A stretch of 64,000 nucleotides of DNA, from positions 62,001-126,000 of the IMG/VR virus record IMGVR_UViG_3300048591_000242; one strand, given 5' to 3'. Below, piece after piece: positions 6,443 through 15,682 of the stretch; the stretch's first letter is position 1; the number at the start of each line of letters is the position of its first letter. The translations under genes and the position numbers were made by a program. This DNA is from a virus. Under the pieces are notes generated by a model. It did no database searches and had not been told where the DNA came from. It was given only the letters and a program-made list of their open reading frames with translations.

Positions 6443-8294
6443 AATAATAGTAATGGACTGGATTAATGGCACGGTTACGGAGTATGCCGATTTAGAAGAA
6501 GCTTCTAAAGGGACTGGGTTATCCCTAGAGGAAGTTAAAAATGCTTCTAGTAGAAACAAAGCTATTATTTATAGGGATTTGGTTATCTACAAGGAGGGTA
6601 CTGCCCATAGTAGAACCAATATAATTAAAGCGACTGCTAAGTTAAAGGAGCTTCCTATAGAAAGATCTTTGGTCTATCAGCAGGAAGGTTCCAGTAAGTG
6701 GTATATAAAACCACTTAAAGACATAGCTAGATGTGTAGAGGTAGATCCTACACAACTAATGAAGAAAGTAAAAGAGGTTTCCCCTAAACCGCTATCTGGC
6801 AAATATATACGGGAAATTTGGGAAGTCGACTTAACTGAAACAGAGGCTATATTAGTGGGTAAATGTGATCACGGTGGGATGGATTTATCGGAAAAAGATT
6901 CGGTGTTTCAGAATACCCTAAACAATACTCCTTTACCGGGAGAAGTAGCTTCTGAAATTACTTTCTATGTAGACGGTTCTACCGCCCCTACTAACCCTGG
7001 CCCATCAGCATTTGGGATATGGGGAGAGGATAGCAATGGCAACTTCTACAATAGTTGGGGATATGTAGGGGACATGGAGACTAATAACCGAGCAGAGATG
7101 TTTGGCTATATACGTCTACTCGAATCCGTGCTACATTACGGATGGAAAAAGGTAACTGCATTTTTTGATAGTAAGTATGTATTAGATAATGCTACTCGTA
7201 GTTTACCTAGATGGAAGAACAACGGTTGGAAGAAGGCAGATGGTGATATTATTTCCAATCGGGAGCAGTGGGAGAGAATAGCCACATTACAAGAAGCAGT
7301 TAAAGCCATGGGCATAACTGTAACTCATCGCTGGGTAAAAGGACATAGTGGTGATCCAGGTAATGAAGCTGCCGATGTAAATGCTAATAAGGGTAGAATG
7401 GCTGGCTTAGCAGGTAATACCGACCCTGTGTTTCTTATAGAAGAAGCTAAAGTAGGAGAAGAAGAAACCTCTAAGATTAAGAAAGTTAAGATACCGCCTT
7501 GCAATAAACTTATTAATGGTAAGCGACTTATCTTTACTACCAAGACACCGCCTTGTACCGCAGATGGCAGATTCATATACCTTGTAAACTCATTTGAGGG
7601 AGGTGTAGAAAAGACCGGTAGATTTATAGGTAAGCCTGCCAGCGATAACATGTATGGCGTAGTACTTACTAAGGAACCTATCCCACAGCTACAAGCTATT
7701 ATTTCTTATCAGAACAAAATTACTCCTGGAGACTTTGTACAACCAGTAGTAGGTATTCTAGATAGAATAGTAAGACCAGCTAACTGGGAGATGCTTACTA
7801 CTTATGGCAATACCCATTTATGTCATAACCGATTAAACATAACCACCGTAGATAAGGAGCCACTTACTCTATATCAAAGACCCGCTAGATTAGCCTATGA
7901 TGCTATAAACATTCTATCAGTTATGCTAGATAGATTAGAGCGATTTATGTCTAACGTCAAATATCAGTCTGAGGATTACGTAGATATAACCGATAGCATA
8001 TATACCGTTAGCGGTAAGAAGATATCTTTACTAAATACCATAGGTAGTGGATCTAAGTCTATAAACATAGATCTAGACTATCGCGGTAAGAAGTTAACTT
8101 TAGCGTTATCTTTGGGTATAGATTTACCTGATAGAAATAGCTTAAGTGGTATAGCTAAACAGAATAAGGAAATTACTGTAAGCTTACTTAGATATGACTC
8201 TGGCGCTGCCGGTTTCAGATATGCAGTGGCATTTAAAACAGAAAACGATTACGCTCTATATAGTACGTCAATGGCTAACATCAAGGCAGTATAA
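6411..8294 (+). CDS. RNase HI with an N-terminal NUMOD1-like region
   Basis: A 627-residue protein whose middle (about 183-330) is a complete RNase HI domain that cleaves RNA in RNA-DNA hybrids. The catalytic acidic residues are visible: Asp188 (YVDGS), Glu229 (NNRAEM), Asp253 (FFDSKY) and Asp322 (NEAADVN), with His312 in KGHSGDPGN. Residues about 12-62 resemble the NUMOD1 DNA-binding module of homing endonucleases (VTEYADLEEASKGTGLS, then IIYRDLVIY). A second similar repeat may lie at 98-138. The C-terminal 290 residues are unrecognised. Phage RNase H enzymes usually consist of little beyond the catalytic domain, so the added regions are unusual. The ATG at 6411 was chosen over 6384 because CAGGGG precedes it. 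Confidence 0.88.
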   Translation: MSSAESSYKNKIIVMDWINGTVTEYADLEEASKGTGLSLEEVKNASSRNKAIIYRDLVIYKEGTAHSRTNIIKATAKLKELPIERSLVYQQEGSSKWYIKPLKDIARCVEVDPTQLMKKVKEVSPKPLSGKYIREIWEVDLTETEAILVGKCDHGGMDLSEKDSVFQNTLNNTPLPGEVASEITFYVDGSTAPTNPGPSAFGIWGEDSNGNFYNSWGYVGDMETNNRAEMFGYIRLLESVLHYGWKKVTAFFDSKYVLDNATRSLPRWKNNGWKKADGDIISNREQWERIATLQEAVKAMGITVTHRWVKGHSGDPGNEAADVNANKGRMAGLAGNTDPVFLIEEAKVGEEETSKIKKVKIPPCNKLINGKRLIFTTKTPPCTADGRFIYLVNSFEGGVEKTGRFIGKPASDNMYGVVLTKEPIPQLQAIISYQNKITPGDFVQPVVGILDRIVRPANWEMLTTYGNTHLCHNRLNITTVDKEPLTLYQRPARLAYDAINILSVMLDRLERFMSNVKYQSEDYVDITDSIYTVSGKKISLLNTIGSGSKSINIDLDYRGKKLTLALSLGIDLPDRNSLSGIAKQNKEITVSLLRYDSGAAGFRYAVAFKTENDYALYSTSMANIKAV

Positions 8295-8302
8295 AAGCCT
8301 TG

Positions 8303-8342
8303 TATACACCGTGTCAAAAGACACGGTGTATAGTTTATGCTG
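8303..8342 (+). terminator. Stem-loop with TATGCTG end motif
   Basis: TATACACCGTGT (8303-8314) pairs perfectly with ACACGGTGTATA (8321-8332). TATGCTG follows at 8336-8342. There is no T-run. Confidence 0.75.
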
Positions 8343-8384
8343 CAATAGTGTGTCAGGGGGTTAATTCGATAGGAGCATAACAAG

Positions 8385-8828
8385 ATGGTACTGACTAAAA
8401 AAGAAGCTATAGACAGGCTTTCCAATAAAAATAATTTTACCGTATCCGTATTAGCAGACACACCCTACGGATCTAAAATAATTTGTCCGATTACAAGTGG
8501 TATATTGGTTAAAGCCAATATACAGCACGATGAAAATCTAATAGTAGGCTCCGTAGTGCAAGTCCCTACCGGTATAGTACTTATTCCTAATACTGGTAAT
8601 ATACGTGACCTAGAGACTCTTAGCTTGGTTATGGATTATACTAAGGCAGATGTAATAAGAAACTGTGGGATAAAATCCAGGGCTGCTCATCTCAGTAACA
8701 CAGGTGAGATAATTGTAACTGTGGAGTTCGTAGGAGAGTTTGCTGCTACTCTAAAATACGGTACCTCTTTAGGTAGGTGCCTGGTTACTGATACGGTTAG
8801 GTATATACCGGAGATGAATGTTGGATAG
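8385..8828 (+). CDS. Unknown protein, 147 aa
   Basis: I do not recognise this protein. It is a small soluble, beta-rich protein (KIICPITSGILVKANI, IIVTVEFVGEFAATLKYG) without membrane segments. It starts eight bases after TAGGAG. It stands alone between two stem-loops and faces the following minus-strand gene. Confidence 0.65.
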   Translation: MVLTKKEAIDRLSNKNNFTVSVLADTPYGSKIICPITSGILVKANIQHDENLIVGSVVQVPTGIVLIPNTGNIRDLETLSLVMDYTKADVIRNCGIKSRAAHLSNTGEIIVTVEFVGEFAATLKYGTSLGRCLVTDTVRYIPEMNVG

Positions 8829-8839
8829 AATGCATATGT

Positions 8840-8875
8840 ACACTGGTATCCCACTAGGGATACCAGTGTATGCTG
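8840..8875 (+). terminator. Bidirectional stem-loop with TATGCTG at a convergent junction
   Basis: ACACTGGTATCCC (8840-8852) pairs perfectly with GGGATACCAGTGT (8857-8869). TATGCTG follows at 8869-8875 and then a T-rich stretch. On the other side the sequence TGCATA gives TATGCA on the minus strand, an imperfect copy. Confidence 0.75.
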
Positions 8876-8886
8876 TATTTCTTTTT

Positions 8887-9735
8887 TTATTTTAAATCAG
8901 CCAGTAGTTTATCTACACTATCATTGAATGCGGTTTGCAGCGTAATGTAGTTAAAGTTAGCTATGGATAACAACTCTAGCTCGTTGGCTATAGCAGTTAC
9001 AGTCTCGGCTAGCTGTTTTATGGTGTGTTTGTTTTGCGTAACTATTTCAGGGTGTTCCTGAGCTGTCTTTACATAGAGGTTTATTGCTGTCTCTAAGTCT
9101 TTTTCTGCCTGGAGTATTTTACTGTAATCTATTTTTTTAGCTACAGACTCACCCTGCTGAACAGCTATACCAGTTTTTAATACATCTTTGTTAGATACAA
9201 ATACTTCTCCGAACTTAACGGTATCTATATCTCTATTTCTATTTACTTTAGGGTCAAAGAAACTAGAGAGTACCTTTACCTCAGACTTAACGTCAATCGG
9301 TTTTAAGTTTTTATCTATCCATAGCTTGGATGAGAAGTCGTTCACGCTAACCGCTTTATTTAGATAAAGGGCCATTGGTATTAAGAGTCTTTTGTCAATA
9401 TCTGACATACGCTCCAGTAGGTCAGATAGGTACGTAGCATAGGGTAGTAGGTTATCAGTAAAACCCACTGGCTGGTACACCAGAATGTTCTCTACGGCTT
9501 TATATTCAGTTTTAGAAAGCACCTTATCTAAATCAGATACCTTCCTAGTTGTCGCAGAAATAGTACCGGATTTAGCAAAGCTGGAAATAGCTTCTACGGT
9601 TTTACCTAAACCCATTCGGCTTACAAAAGAAGACAGAAATTCCGTAAAGGTACTGAAACCTTCCATACCTAATTCTGCCATTAGTGCAGTGTGTTTAAAC
9701 TCATTACTGATAGACTGGATGTGTAGATTTTTCAT
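8887..9735 (-). CDS. Unknown protein, possibly an internal virion protein, 282 aa
   Basis: I do not recognise this protein with certainty. It is largely helical and soluble, with a hydrophobic N-terminal third and long amphipathic helices at the C-terminus (KDLETAINLYVKTAQEHPE). Proteins of this length and composition, with an early Glu-containing segment (ALMAELGMEGF) that could be a prohead-protease site, occur as internal head proteins of large phages. That is only an analogy. It starts after AAGGT and is divergent from the UvsX gene. Confidence 0.55.
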   Translation of the reverse strand: MKNLHIQSISNEFKHTALMAELGMEGFSTFTEFLSSFVSRMGLGKTVEAISSFAKSGTISATTRKVSDLDKVLSKTEYKAVENILVYQPVGFTDNLLPYATYLSDLLERMSDIDKRLLIPMALYLNKAVSVNDFSSKLWIDKNLKPIDVKSEVKVLSSFFDPKVNRNRDIDTVKFGEVFVSNKDVLKTGIAVQQGESVAKKIDYSKILQAEKDLETAINLYVKTAQEHPEIVTQNKHTIKQLAETVTAIANELELLSIANFNYITLQTAFNDSVDKLLADLK

Positions 9736-9870
9736 TGTAAATAAACCTTAACGGGTATGGATTAAATTAAACTACCTAGGCAAATATTTTGACACCAGCG
9801 TAGCTTCAGTGTTATATACTATCTGAAAATACTACGCCTAAATAAACAGATATAATAAGGAAGTACTGAT

Positions 9871-11328
9871 ATGAGTTTTTTTGATTTAATGCCTAAGGCT
9901 CCCTCTATAAGACCGGCTTTATCTGTGGGCTGTTTGTTTGATATAGCCACTGGTAGCTACCATAAAGGTAAAGACGGTGAGTCTATTCTAAATGGCGGTG
10001 TGGCGGCAGTAAACTCAGTAGCTGGCCCAGGTAATACCTTTAAGTCAGAAATTACTAACTTTATGTTCTTTACTCCGTTATCCAGATACAGTTGTTCTAA
10101 GGGATTAGTCTACGATACAGAAAACTCTATGACTTATTCCCGATTAAATAGAGCAGCACATACTCAGCCTAATCTCAAAGAATTAGATATATCCGATCCA
10201 GATAATGGCAGAGTATTACTTACTCAATCCGCCGACATACTGGGCGATGAGTATTTTGAGAAAATAAAAGAAATAGCTAATGATCGTAGAAAGAACATTA
10301 ACAAGCTATTAAAGGAAACACCATTTGTAGATGATGCAGGGAAATACATCAAGATAATTGAACCGTTAATGGTGGTTATTGACTCGCTATCAGAGCTTAA
10401 GGTTAAGTCCGTACAGGAGAAGCTGGTTGATAAGAACGCAGTAGGTGAGTCAGGAGCTAATACGCAGTTCATGAAGGACGGCGCCGCTAAAACACAGATG
10501 ATTACTCAGATGCCTAATTTAGCTACCAAGTCGGGTATTTATTTTCATCAAGTAGCGCACATAGGCATGCCGATTGTAATGGATGAGTATGCTCCTAAAG
10601 CACCCAAGCTATCGCACTCTAAGCGCGGTACTAAAACCAAAGGTGTACCTGAGAAATTTGACTTTATCAACAATAACTTATTTGAAATATTTGCAGCTAG
10701 CTTCGCTATGAATAAATCAGATAAAGCCGCTCTATACCCTAAAAGAAATGCCGATAGAGATGCAGAGAACAAAGACCTTATGGTTTTGTATATCGTAAAT
10801 ACCAGAAACAAAGGTGGTCCATCTGGAGTAACCTTCGAGGTATTCATCTCTCAGTCAGAAGGCCTACTGCCTAATCTAACTATGTTCCATTATCTAAAAG
10901 AATCAGGCGGATATGGTTTACACATGGCCGGTAATAATAGCTCATTTGCATCTATATTCTATCCGGATGTAAAGTTCAGTAGAACCACCGTACGAGAGAA
11001 GTTAGACAGTGATTACAAACTCACCCGTGCCATAGAAATAGCTACTCAAATGAGACAGATGGAGATGCTCTGGAGTAACATAGATCCAGATTTACATTGT
11101 CCTCCAGAAGTGCTCTATGAGGATATAAAGAAATTAGGTTATGACTGGGATGTATTACTTGGCTGTACCAGAGGCTATTGGGTATTCATAGAAGATGAAC
11201 CTAAGGTGAGATATCATTTATCTACTATGGACTTACTAAACATGCGCTTAGGTAGATATAAGCCAAAGTGGTATGATGAGGCAGCTAAGAAACATAAGGA
11301 AAACAAACCACAGCGCTGGGAAAAGTAA
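9871..11328 (+). CDS. uvsX: UvsX/RecA-like recombinase
   Basis: A 485-residue strand-exchange ATPase. The phosphate-binding loop is GPGNTFKS (residues 52-59), with Phe in place of Gly before the Lys, as in T4 UvsX (GPSKSFKS). A Walker B-like strand IEPLMVVIDSLSEL follows near residues 160-175, and an LxH-like strand GIYFHQVAHIGMP near 222. Such proteins coat single-stranded DNA and drive recombination-dependent replication and repair. It is longer than T4 UvsX, with an extended C-terminal part. It is the first gene of a plus-strand group of unknowns; the divergent spacer upstream has an AT-rich TTATATACTAT stretch that could hold a promoter. Confidence 0.85.
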   Translation: MSFFDLMPKAPSIRPALSVGCLFDIATGSYHKGKDGESILNGGVAAVNSVAGPGNTFKSEITNFMFFTPLSRYSCSKGLVYDTENSMTYSRLNRAAHTQPNLKELDISDPDNGRVLLTQSADILGDEYFEKIKEIANDRRKNINKLLKETPFVDDAGKYIKIIEPLMVVIDSLSELKVKSVQEKLVDKNAVGESGANTQFMKDGAAKTQMITQMPNLATKSGIYFHQVAHIGMPIVMDEYAPKAPKLSHSKRGTKTKGVPEKFDFINNNLFEIFAASFAMNKSDKAALYPKRNADRDAENKDLMVLYIVNTRNKGGPSGVTFEVFISQSEGLLPNLTMFHYLKESGGYGLHMAGNNSSFASIFYPDVKFSRTTVREKLDSDYKLTRAIEIATQMRQMEMLWSNIDPDLHCPPEVLYEDIKKLGYDWDVLLGCTRGYWVFIEDEPKVRYHLSTMDLLNMRLGRYKPKWYDEAAKKHKENKPQRWEK

Positions 11329-11370
11329 ATCCTATACATTGACACTAAAAATCCATAGAGGTATATAGTC

Positions 11371-11739
11371 GTGGATAATAACATTTTTTTAACCATCCAT
11401 CTTCTACTAATGGAGGAAGTGGATGGCCCGGCTGCAGATTTATTCTGTCAGCATATAGCCGGTACTGTAGGTGACTTAGAATCAGTCAATAGCCGCTACA
11501 GTCAGGCTACCCAAATACACTGGATGGCTAGTTACTGGTTAATGCAATTGTCCGTACTAAACGTCAGTACGTATGTTAGGTTTAATGCGAACAATTTACT
11601 TATTTGTTCTAACATAAATGACTTTGTTGTAGTCTTTAAAACTACTATCCTACCGTTGTTTCAGGAGTATCCAAATCTACCGGAGCTATCGTTACCGGTA
11701 CAACCTTTAGAGGTATACAGTCATGGCGAAAAACCGTAA
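11371..11739 (+). CDS. Unknown protein, 122 aa
   Basis: I do not recognise this protein. It starts with GTG after AGAGGTATATA, follows UvsX closely and overlaps the next gene by 17 bases. It has mixed helix and hydrophobic strands (FVVVFKTTILPLF) and a proline-rich tail. It is probably co-transcribed with uvsX, but that alone does not show a shared function. Confidence 0.65.
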   Translation: MDNNIFLTIHLLLMEEVDGPAADLFCQHIAGTVGDLESVNSRYSQATQIHWMASYWLMQLSVLNVSTYVRFNANNLLICSNINDFVVVFKTTILPLFQEYPNLPELSLPVQPLEVYSHGEKP

Positions 11740-12400
11740 GGAAGCAGAGAAATTACTATTGTCTCTTATAGAGGAAATAGAGGGAGGTACAGTAAATAGT
11801 AGCTTATACAAGACTTTATTTGAAGGTATGTCTGATACTGAATTCGATAGCTTTGTATCACAGGTAGAAGCTAAGGAAGTACATATATCCATTATTGTAC
11901 CAAATACTAGTAAAATCGTTTTAGATGTAGAACGTTCCATGAAGGTAGGGGAGAAGTTAGGTGTAAAGTTTTTTCAAAGACTTATACTAACAGATCCTCT
12001 TACTGGTGTAGAAACCAAGACACCTATGGAGTATTTAGTTATGCATATGCCGGTTAGAAGACAGAGCCAGCATTTGATCAAAAAACAATCTATTCCTAAA
12101 AGTAGTAAAGTAATAGATCATCTAAGTGGTCAGGTTACCGGGGATAGTAAAGGCGGTAAAATATCACTGCCGGAGTTATTGGTTATGGAGTCTAAGGATT
12201 TAACCGATAACCTTTTAGAACTCATTAAGGTAAGAGGTGGTGACGATAAAGCCTATAAGGGCATGTTGGAACAGATAGAGGCCACCGGCTCATTTAGCAT
12301 AGCTCCTTTATTAGAGTTAAACTCAAAGCCTACCTCTACGGAAACACTAATGGCATATCTATTGGCCGGTCACTTATCAAACACAATGGGTAAGCAGTGA
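11723..12400 (+). CDS. Unknown protein, 225 aa
   Basis: I do not recognise this protein. It is helical, with a lysine-rich start (MAKNRKEAEKLLLSLIEE) and a polar linker near residues 125-150. Its start overlaps the previous gene and its stop (TGA) overlaps the next start codon (ATG), so it sits inside a tightly coupled operon behind uvsX. Confidence 0.65.
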   Translation: MAKNRKEAEKLLLSLIEEIEGGTVNSSLYKTLFEGMSDTEFDSFVSQVEAKEVHISIIVPNTSKIVLDVERSMKVGEKLGVKFFQRLILTDPLTGVETKTPMEYLVMHMPVRRQSQHLIKKQSIPKSSKVIDHLSGQVTGDSKGGKISLPELLVMESKDLTDNLLELIKVRGGDDKAYKGMLEQIEATGSFSIAPLLELNSKPTSTETLMAYLLAGHLSNTMGKQ

Positions 12401-12837
12401 TGCAAAATAATACTCCAATTTTAAATGAAGTAATGCAGCAGCTATATGAAATATGTAAGGTAATGGCCAGATATAAAGCTGCTAATGGTAAAGTATCTAT
12501 AGATGATATTTTATCTAAAGCTTTTACTTGGCCGGTAATAGACTCTATCGTGGGTGATAAGGATAGTCGTGATGTTTTTATTGCTTCAGTAGATGATAAT
12601 CTAGATACGGCATTAAAGGTTATTTATAGCAGAGTAACCACACTGTCATATCCAGAGGTAGCTAAGGTAATAACTGATGAATTAACTGCCTTTTCTGGTA
12701 AGTTCTATAATGATGGTAACTCATCTGAAATTACCAGATTTTACAAGGACTACCCTCATTACCTTATATTACGGTTAATGGAACAGTTTACTGTGGACCA
12801 GTTAATAGGTATAGGTGCCGTAGGCGTAACCCAATAG
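12400..12837 (+). CDS. Unknown protein, 145 aa
   Basis: I do not recognise this helical protein. The ATG at 12400 shares its A with the TGA stop of the upstream gene, a typical coupling; a GTG one codon earlier is also possible. No motif stands out. Confidence 0.62.
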   Translation: MQNNTPILNEVMQQLYEICKVMARYKAANGKVSIDDILSKAFTWPVIDSIVGDKDSRDVFIASVDDNLDTALKVIYSRVTTLSYPEVAKVITDELTAFSGKFYNDGNSSEITRFYKDYPHYLILRLMEQFTVDQLIGIGAVGVTQ

Positions 12838-12850
12838 CTAGGAGTCAATT

Positions 12851-13549
12851 ATGCATACACAAAAGCATAAGGTATTTGTGGGATTAGACTGTCTTATGGA
12901 TACTAGACTTGCGGCTTTGGGTAGATACTCCCCAAAGATAGCGGAGGAGTTACTTCTATCCGGTAAATACCATACTAGAAAACACAATAGGTTCGATAAG
13001 TATATAGAGTCTGTGGATCAAAGGGCAGTAGATGACATATACAAAAACCGTGATGTTACTTTACTACAGGAATCCGTTATAACTCCTATAGTACTTATGT
13101 TATCCGATATGGCGGATAGATATAAAGAAGTATCCGCAGGGCATCCAGTACCTATGGTTATGTCTTTAATAGTAAACACTAACCCATATGTTTTAGATAA
13201 AGAACTAACTGAAACATTTCGTGAAGTACTACTAGATGCCATAGGGGCTGAATCCGTTAAATTCTGTAATTTACCTATAGAGCTTATGACGCCTTCCTAT
13301 CTATCTAGTTACGATACAGTAGTTTGGAATGAACTGGATGCGTGGGTTACATTACATCACAAGGAGTTAGCTACTAAGAAAATGGCTGAGGTTACTATGT
13401 ATTGCCCAGAGATACATGTTAATCCAGATGTAGATACATCAGGCGTACATCCTTTAGCTCCAGCTAATGAACTTAGAATGCTACTCATCGAGTATGTGGG
13501 TTTTGAGATTCTACCCTTAGAGCTATATAGTGCCGTAAGACCGACATAA
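12851..13549 (+). CDS. Unknown protein, 232 aa
   Basis: I do not recognise this protein. The start region reads VFVGLDCLMDTRLAALG, followed by a basic stretch (SGKYHTRKHNRFDKY) and alternating hydrophobic strands (PMVMSLIVNTNPYVL). It closes the uvsX-led operon and ends directly at a bidirectional terminator. The start follows TAGGAG. Confidence 0.65.
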   Translation: MHTQKHKVFVGLDCLMDTRLAALGRYSPKIAEELLLSGKYHTRKHNRFDKYIESVDQRAVDDIYKNRDVTLLQESVITPIVLMLSDMADRYKEVSAGHPVPMVMSLIVNTNPYVLDKELTETFREVLLDAIGAESVKFCNLPIELMTPSYLSSYDTVVWNELDAWVTLHHKELATKKMAEVTMYCPEIHVNPDVDTSGVHPLAPANELRMLLIEYVGFEILPLELYSAVRPT

Positions 13550-13591
13550 GTATATACCCAGTCACCGATCTGGTGACTGGGTAATATGTCG
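13542..13591. terminator. Symmetric bidirectional terminator with TATGTCG on both strands
   Basis: CCCAGTCACC (13557-13566) pairs perfectly with GGTGACTGGG (13572-13581). TATGTCG lies at 13585-13591 on the plus strand, and its reverse complement CGACATA lies at 13542-13548, overlapping the stop codon of the plus-strand gene. The heptamer is therefore outside the stem on both 3' sides of a convergent gene pair. Confidence 0.75.
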
Positions 13592-13987
13592 CTACTCTAC
13601 ATCGTTGTAGAGTTCTTTGTATGTAAGCGTAGATAACTCCGTAGAGGTTTCTCCCTCTATTAGTTCTATGTCTGGTAGCTCTTCTTCGGTTAATGTAGTC
13701 TGTTTATTCTCTAGTGTCTCACCGGAAGCATCTGTTGCAAATGGGTTACTTACTGCCTGACATACCAAGTTAGACAATACAGAAGCCAACTCTCGTTGCG
13801 CTTTTACGCCGTTGGACTCTACCTTAAGTTTGTTTTCATCCATAGCTGTTTTTGCTATAGCGGTAAGCATAAGTGCCTGGTCTTTATCTATGGTATTGCC
13901 ATTTAAGATAGTTTCCATGCGGCGCTGCTGAACAAACCTAATTAATTCAGTAGGGTCGGTAATAATGTTGTTGTTCGGGATTTCCAC
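13592..13987 (-). CDS. Unknown protein, 131 aa
   Basis: I do not recognise this protein. It is helical in the middle (ALMLTAIAKTAMDENKLKVE) with a very acidic C-terminal tail (EEELPDIELIEGE). It starts with GTG ten bases after AGGAGGG. Size and layout would allow a small terminase or a scaffold-type adaptor, but nothing specific supports either. Confidence 0.6.
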   Translation of the reverse strand: MEIPNNNIITDPTELIRFVQQRRMETILNGNTIDKDQALMLTAIAKTAMDENKLKVESNGVKAQRELASVLSNLVCQAVSNPFATDASGETLENKQTTLTEEELPDIELIEGETSTELSTLTYKELYNDVE

Positions 13988-14062
13988 AATATCAGCCCTC
14001 CTGTTCGATAAAATAATGTTATGATATTGTACTGCGGTAGTATATACTATTGCATATATATT

Positions 14063-14077
14063 TTAGGTATATATTAC
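14063..14077 (+). promoter_or_regulatory. Early-type promoter element TTAGGTATATATTAC
   Basis: A full copy of the recurring element lies about 37 bases before the next gene, in the spacer between divergent genes. The TATATTAC part matches the published phiKZ early-promoter core. Similar copies sit at 25791, 42223, 53660 and 63286. Confidence 0.7.
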
Positions 14078-14113
14078 TCTACTGAGTACATAACCGTTTA
14101 TGGGCGTTAATAA

Positions 14114-14620
14114 ATGTTAAAAATTATAGCTAAGTTAAACAGAAAATATAAGCTTTATAAGTTAAGGGAGCAGTATGGATCAGAGAATACCTCTACCGTA
14201 AAAACGGTATCTGAGTACTTAAAACTACTATCCAATGAAGTAGTATCAGTCACTGACTATAATAAACTGAAGGAGTTACATGTATACACCAATCTTCCAG
14301 AAGTATTCTTTATCTATACTTTACTAAATCAGGTTATAGATAGTTATACTGAAACTGGAGTAGTCAAGTACAATAGTAGACTGTTAGCTGATGTACCTGA
14401 TTACTGCTGTGCTATGGATTGGTATTGGAAGTCTATACATAAGAAAGGCATATCTCCTGTGGAGTTTCTAGTTATACTAGGTACTACAGTAGATAAGATT
14501 TTGTTATTAATAGAGAAAGAGGAGGACTTAACTAGGGTGAAGTATATACACAGATGTGTAAACCCTATATTAGAAAACGTCGTATCTATGGCTGACATAA
14601 TTGAGTCAGTTAATAGCTAA
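14114..14620 (+). CDS. Unknown protein, 168 aa
   Basis: I do not recognise this helical, basic protein. It is the first gene behind an early-type promoter. It opens with a lysine- and tyrosine-rich stretch (KLNRKYKLYKLREQYG), and hydrophobic helices follow. The ribosome-binding site is weak (GGGCG). Host-takeover functions are common in this position, but nothing in the protein points to one. Confidence 0.62.
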   Translation: MLKIIAKLNRKYKLYKLREQYGSENTSTVKTVSEYLKLLSNEVVSVTDYNKLKELHVYTNLPEVFFIYTLLNQVIDSYTETGVVKYNSRLLADVPDYCCAMDWYWKSIHKKGISPVEFLVILGTTVDKILLLIEKEEDLTRVKYIHRCVNPILENVVSMADIIESVNS

Positions 14621-14679
14621 CCACAATTAACGGTGATCTTGCTCTCCGAAATACAGGAGCTGTAAGTTAGGAGCCTATA

Positions 14680-15354
14680 ATGAGTATTAAGAAGATTAAA
14701 AACAAAAGCCCCATGCATGAAATACTGAATGAGGTTAATTCTGGAGTAAACTCTGCTAACGGAGTATTAGCCAGGCTTTGGAGAATAATTCTAAAGCGAA
14801 AGAATATGCAGGGGCATCAGTGGGAGAGGCTATTGGAGAGATGGCGAGTTACCTCAGTAGCTATACATGGGGAGAGAGATATTTCCTTTAAGAAGAATAA
14901 CCTTGTAAAGGCACTAGCTGCGCCCTCTATGACCTGGAAAACCTTTATACAAGGATTACAGGTACTGAATGCCACTAACCGGTACAAATGCATACGCTTT
15001 GAGATACATTTTGTACCCAATCGCGGAGATGTGGAAATAGTTGGAATTAATGTTATAGATAGAAGCACAGACCGAGCCCTGCATATGGACAATATACATG
15101 TGAACAGTCTGATGCCTGGGGATAGATTAGAGCATGGTAAATACTATCAATTGGCTTCATTTGACAATGGCATGTTTAATGGCTCTGTATTTAAATACAA
15201 GGGTGCTGAACCAGCTATTGCCTTTGGTGATATGTTTAACGGTTTTACTACTATCGGTTCTATGGTATTAATGGCTAACGGCATGGAGTCTACTGACTGG
15301 GTAGTACAGAGTCCACCAGCTATGCTATCGGAGGGTGACAGCGATGAAGATTAG
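14680..15354 (+). CDS. Unknown protein, 224 aa
   Basis: I do not recognise this protein. It has a basic N-terminal helix region (about residues 30-60, ARLWRIILKRKN then WERLLERWR) and a beta-rich C-terminal part. It starts after TTAGGAG and overlaps the following gene by 11 bases, so the two are coupled. Confidence 0.65.
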   Translation: MSIKKIKNKSPMHEILNEVNSGVNSANGVLARLWRIILKRKNMQGHQWERLLERWRVTSVAIHGERDISFKKNNLVKALAAPSMTWKTFIQGLQVLNATNRYKCIRFEIHFVPNRGDVEIVGINVIDRSTDRALHMDNIHVNSLMPGDRLEHGKYYQLASFDNGMFNGSVFKYKGAEPAIAFGDMFNGFTTIGSMVLMANGMESTDWVVQSPPAMLSEGDSDED

Positions 15355-15673
15355 TATGAAAAAGTCAATACATATGTATCGGCAGTTTACAAGGGCTATG
15401 GGCTATGAGATACCTACGAATGAAATAGGGTATGGTAGGCTAACGGATATATCTGCAGTGTTCTCGGGGGATGACATTTTAGTTATGTTAACTATTGAGG
15501 ATGGTTCTGTACAGTATGTGGAGTTAGACGATGTAGCCATTTTGCCTTTAGTGGGGGATTATATTACGTTCGATTTAGCTGGAGAAGCGCTACCTATGTG
15601 GGTAGCTCCAGTAGAGTTAGTGAGACTACCACTACCACATGAACTAAAAGCAATGCAATGCATTGTTCACTAG
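15344..15673 (+). CDS. Unknown protein, 109 aa
   Basis: I do not recognise this small beta-rich protein (ILVMLTIEDGSVQYVELDD). The ATG at 15344 is nine bases after GGAGGG and lies inside the end of the preceding gene. It is followed ten bases later by the macro-domain gene. Confidence 0.6.
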   Translation: MKISMKKSIHMYRQFTRAMGYEIPTNEIGYGRLTDISAVFSGDDILVMLTIEDGSVQYVELDDVAILPLVGDYITFDLAGEALPMWVAPVELVRLPLPHELKAMQCIVH

Positions 15674-15682
15674 GAGAGCTAT

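Noticed and set aside
13592-13987. The 131-residue minus-strand protein as small terminase.
   Set aside because: Size and helical content fit, but no specific motif was found and it is far from terL.
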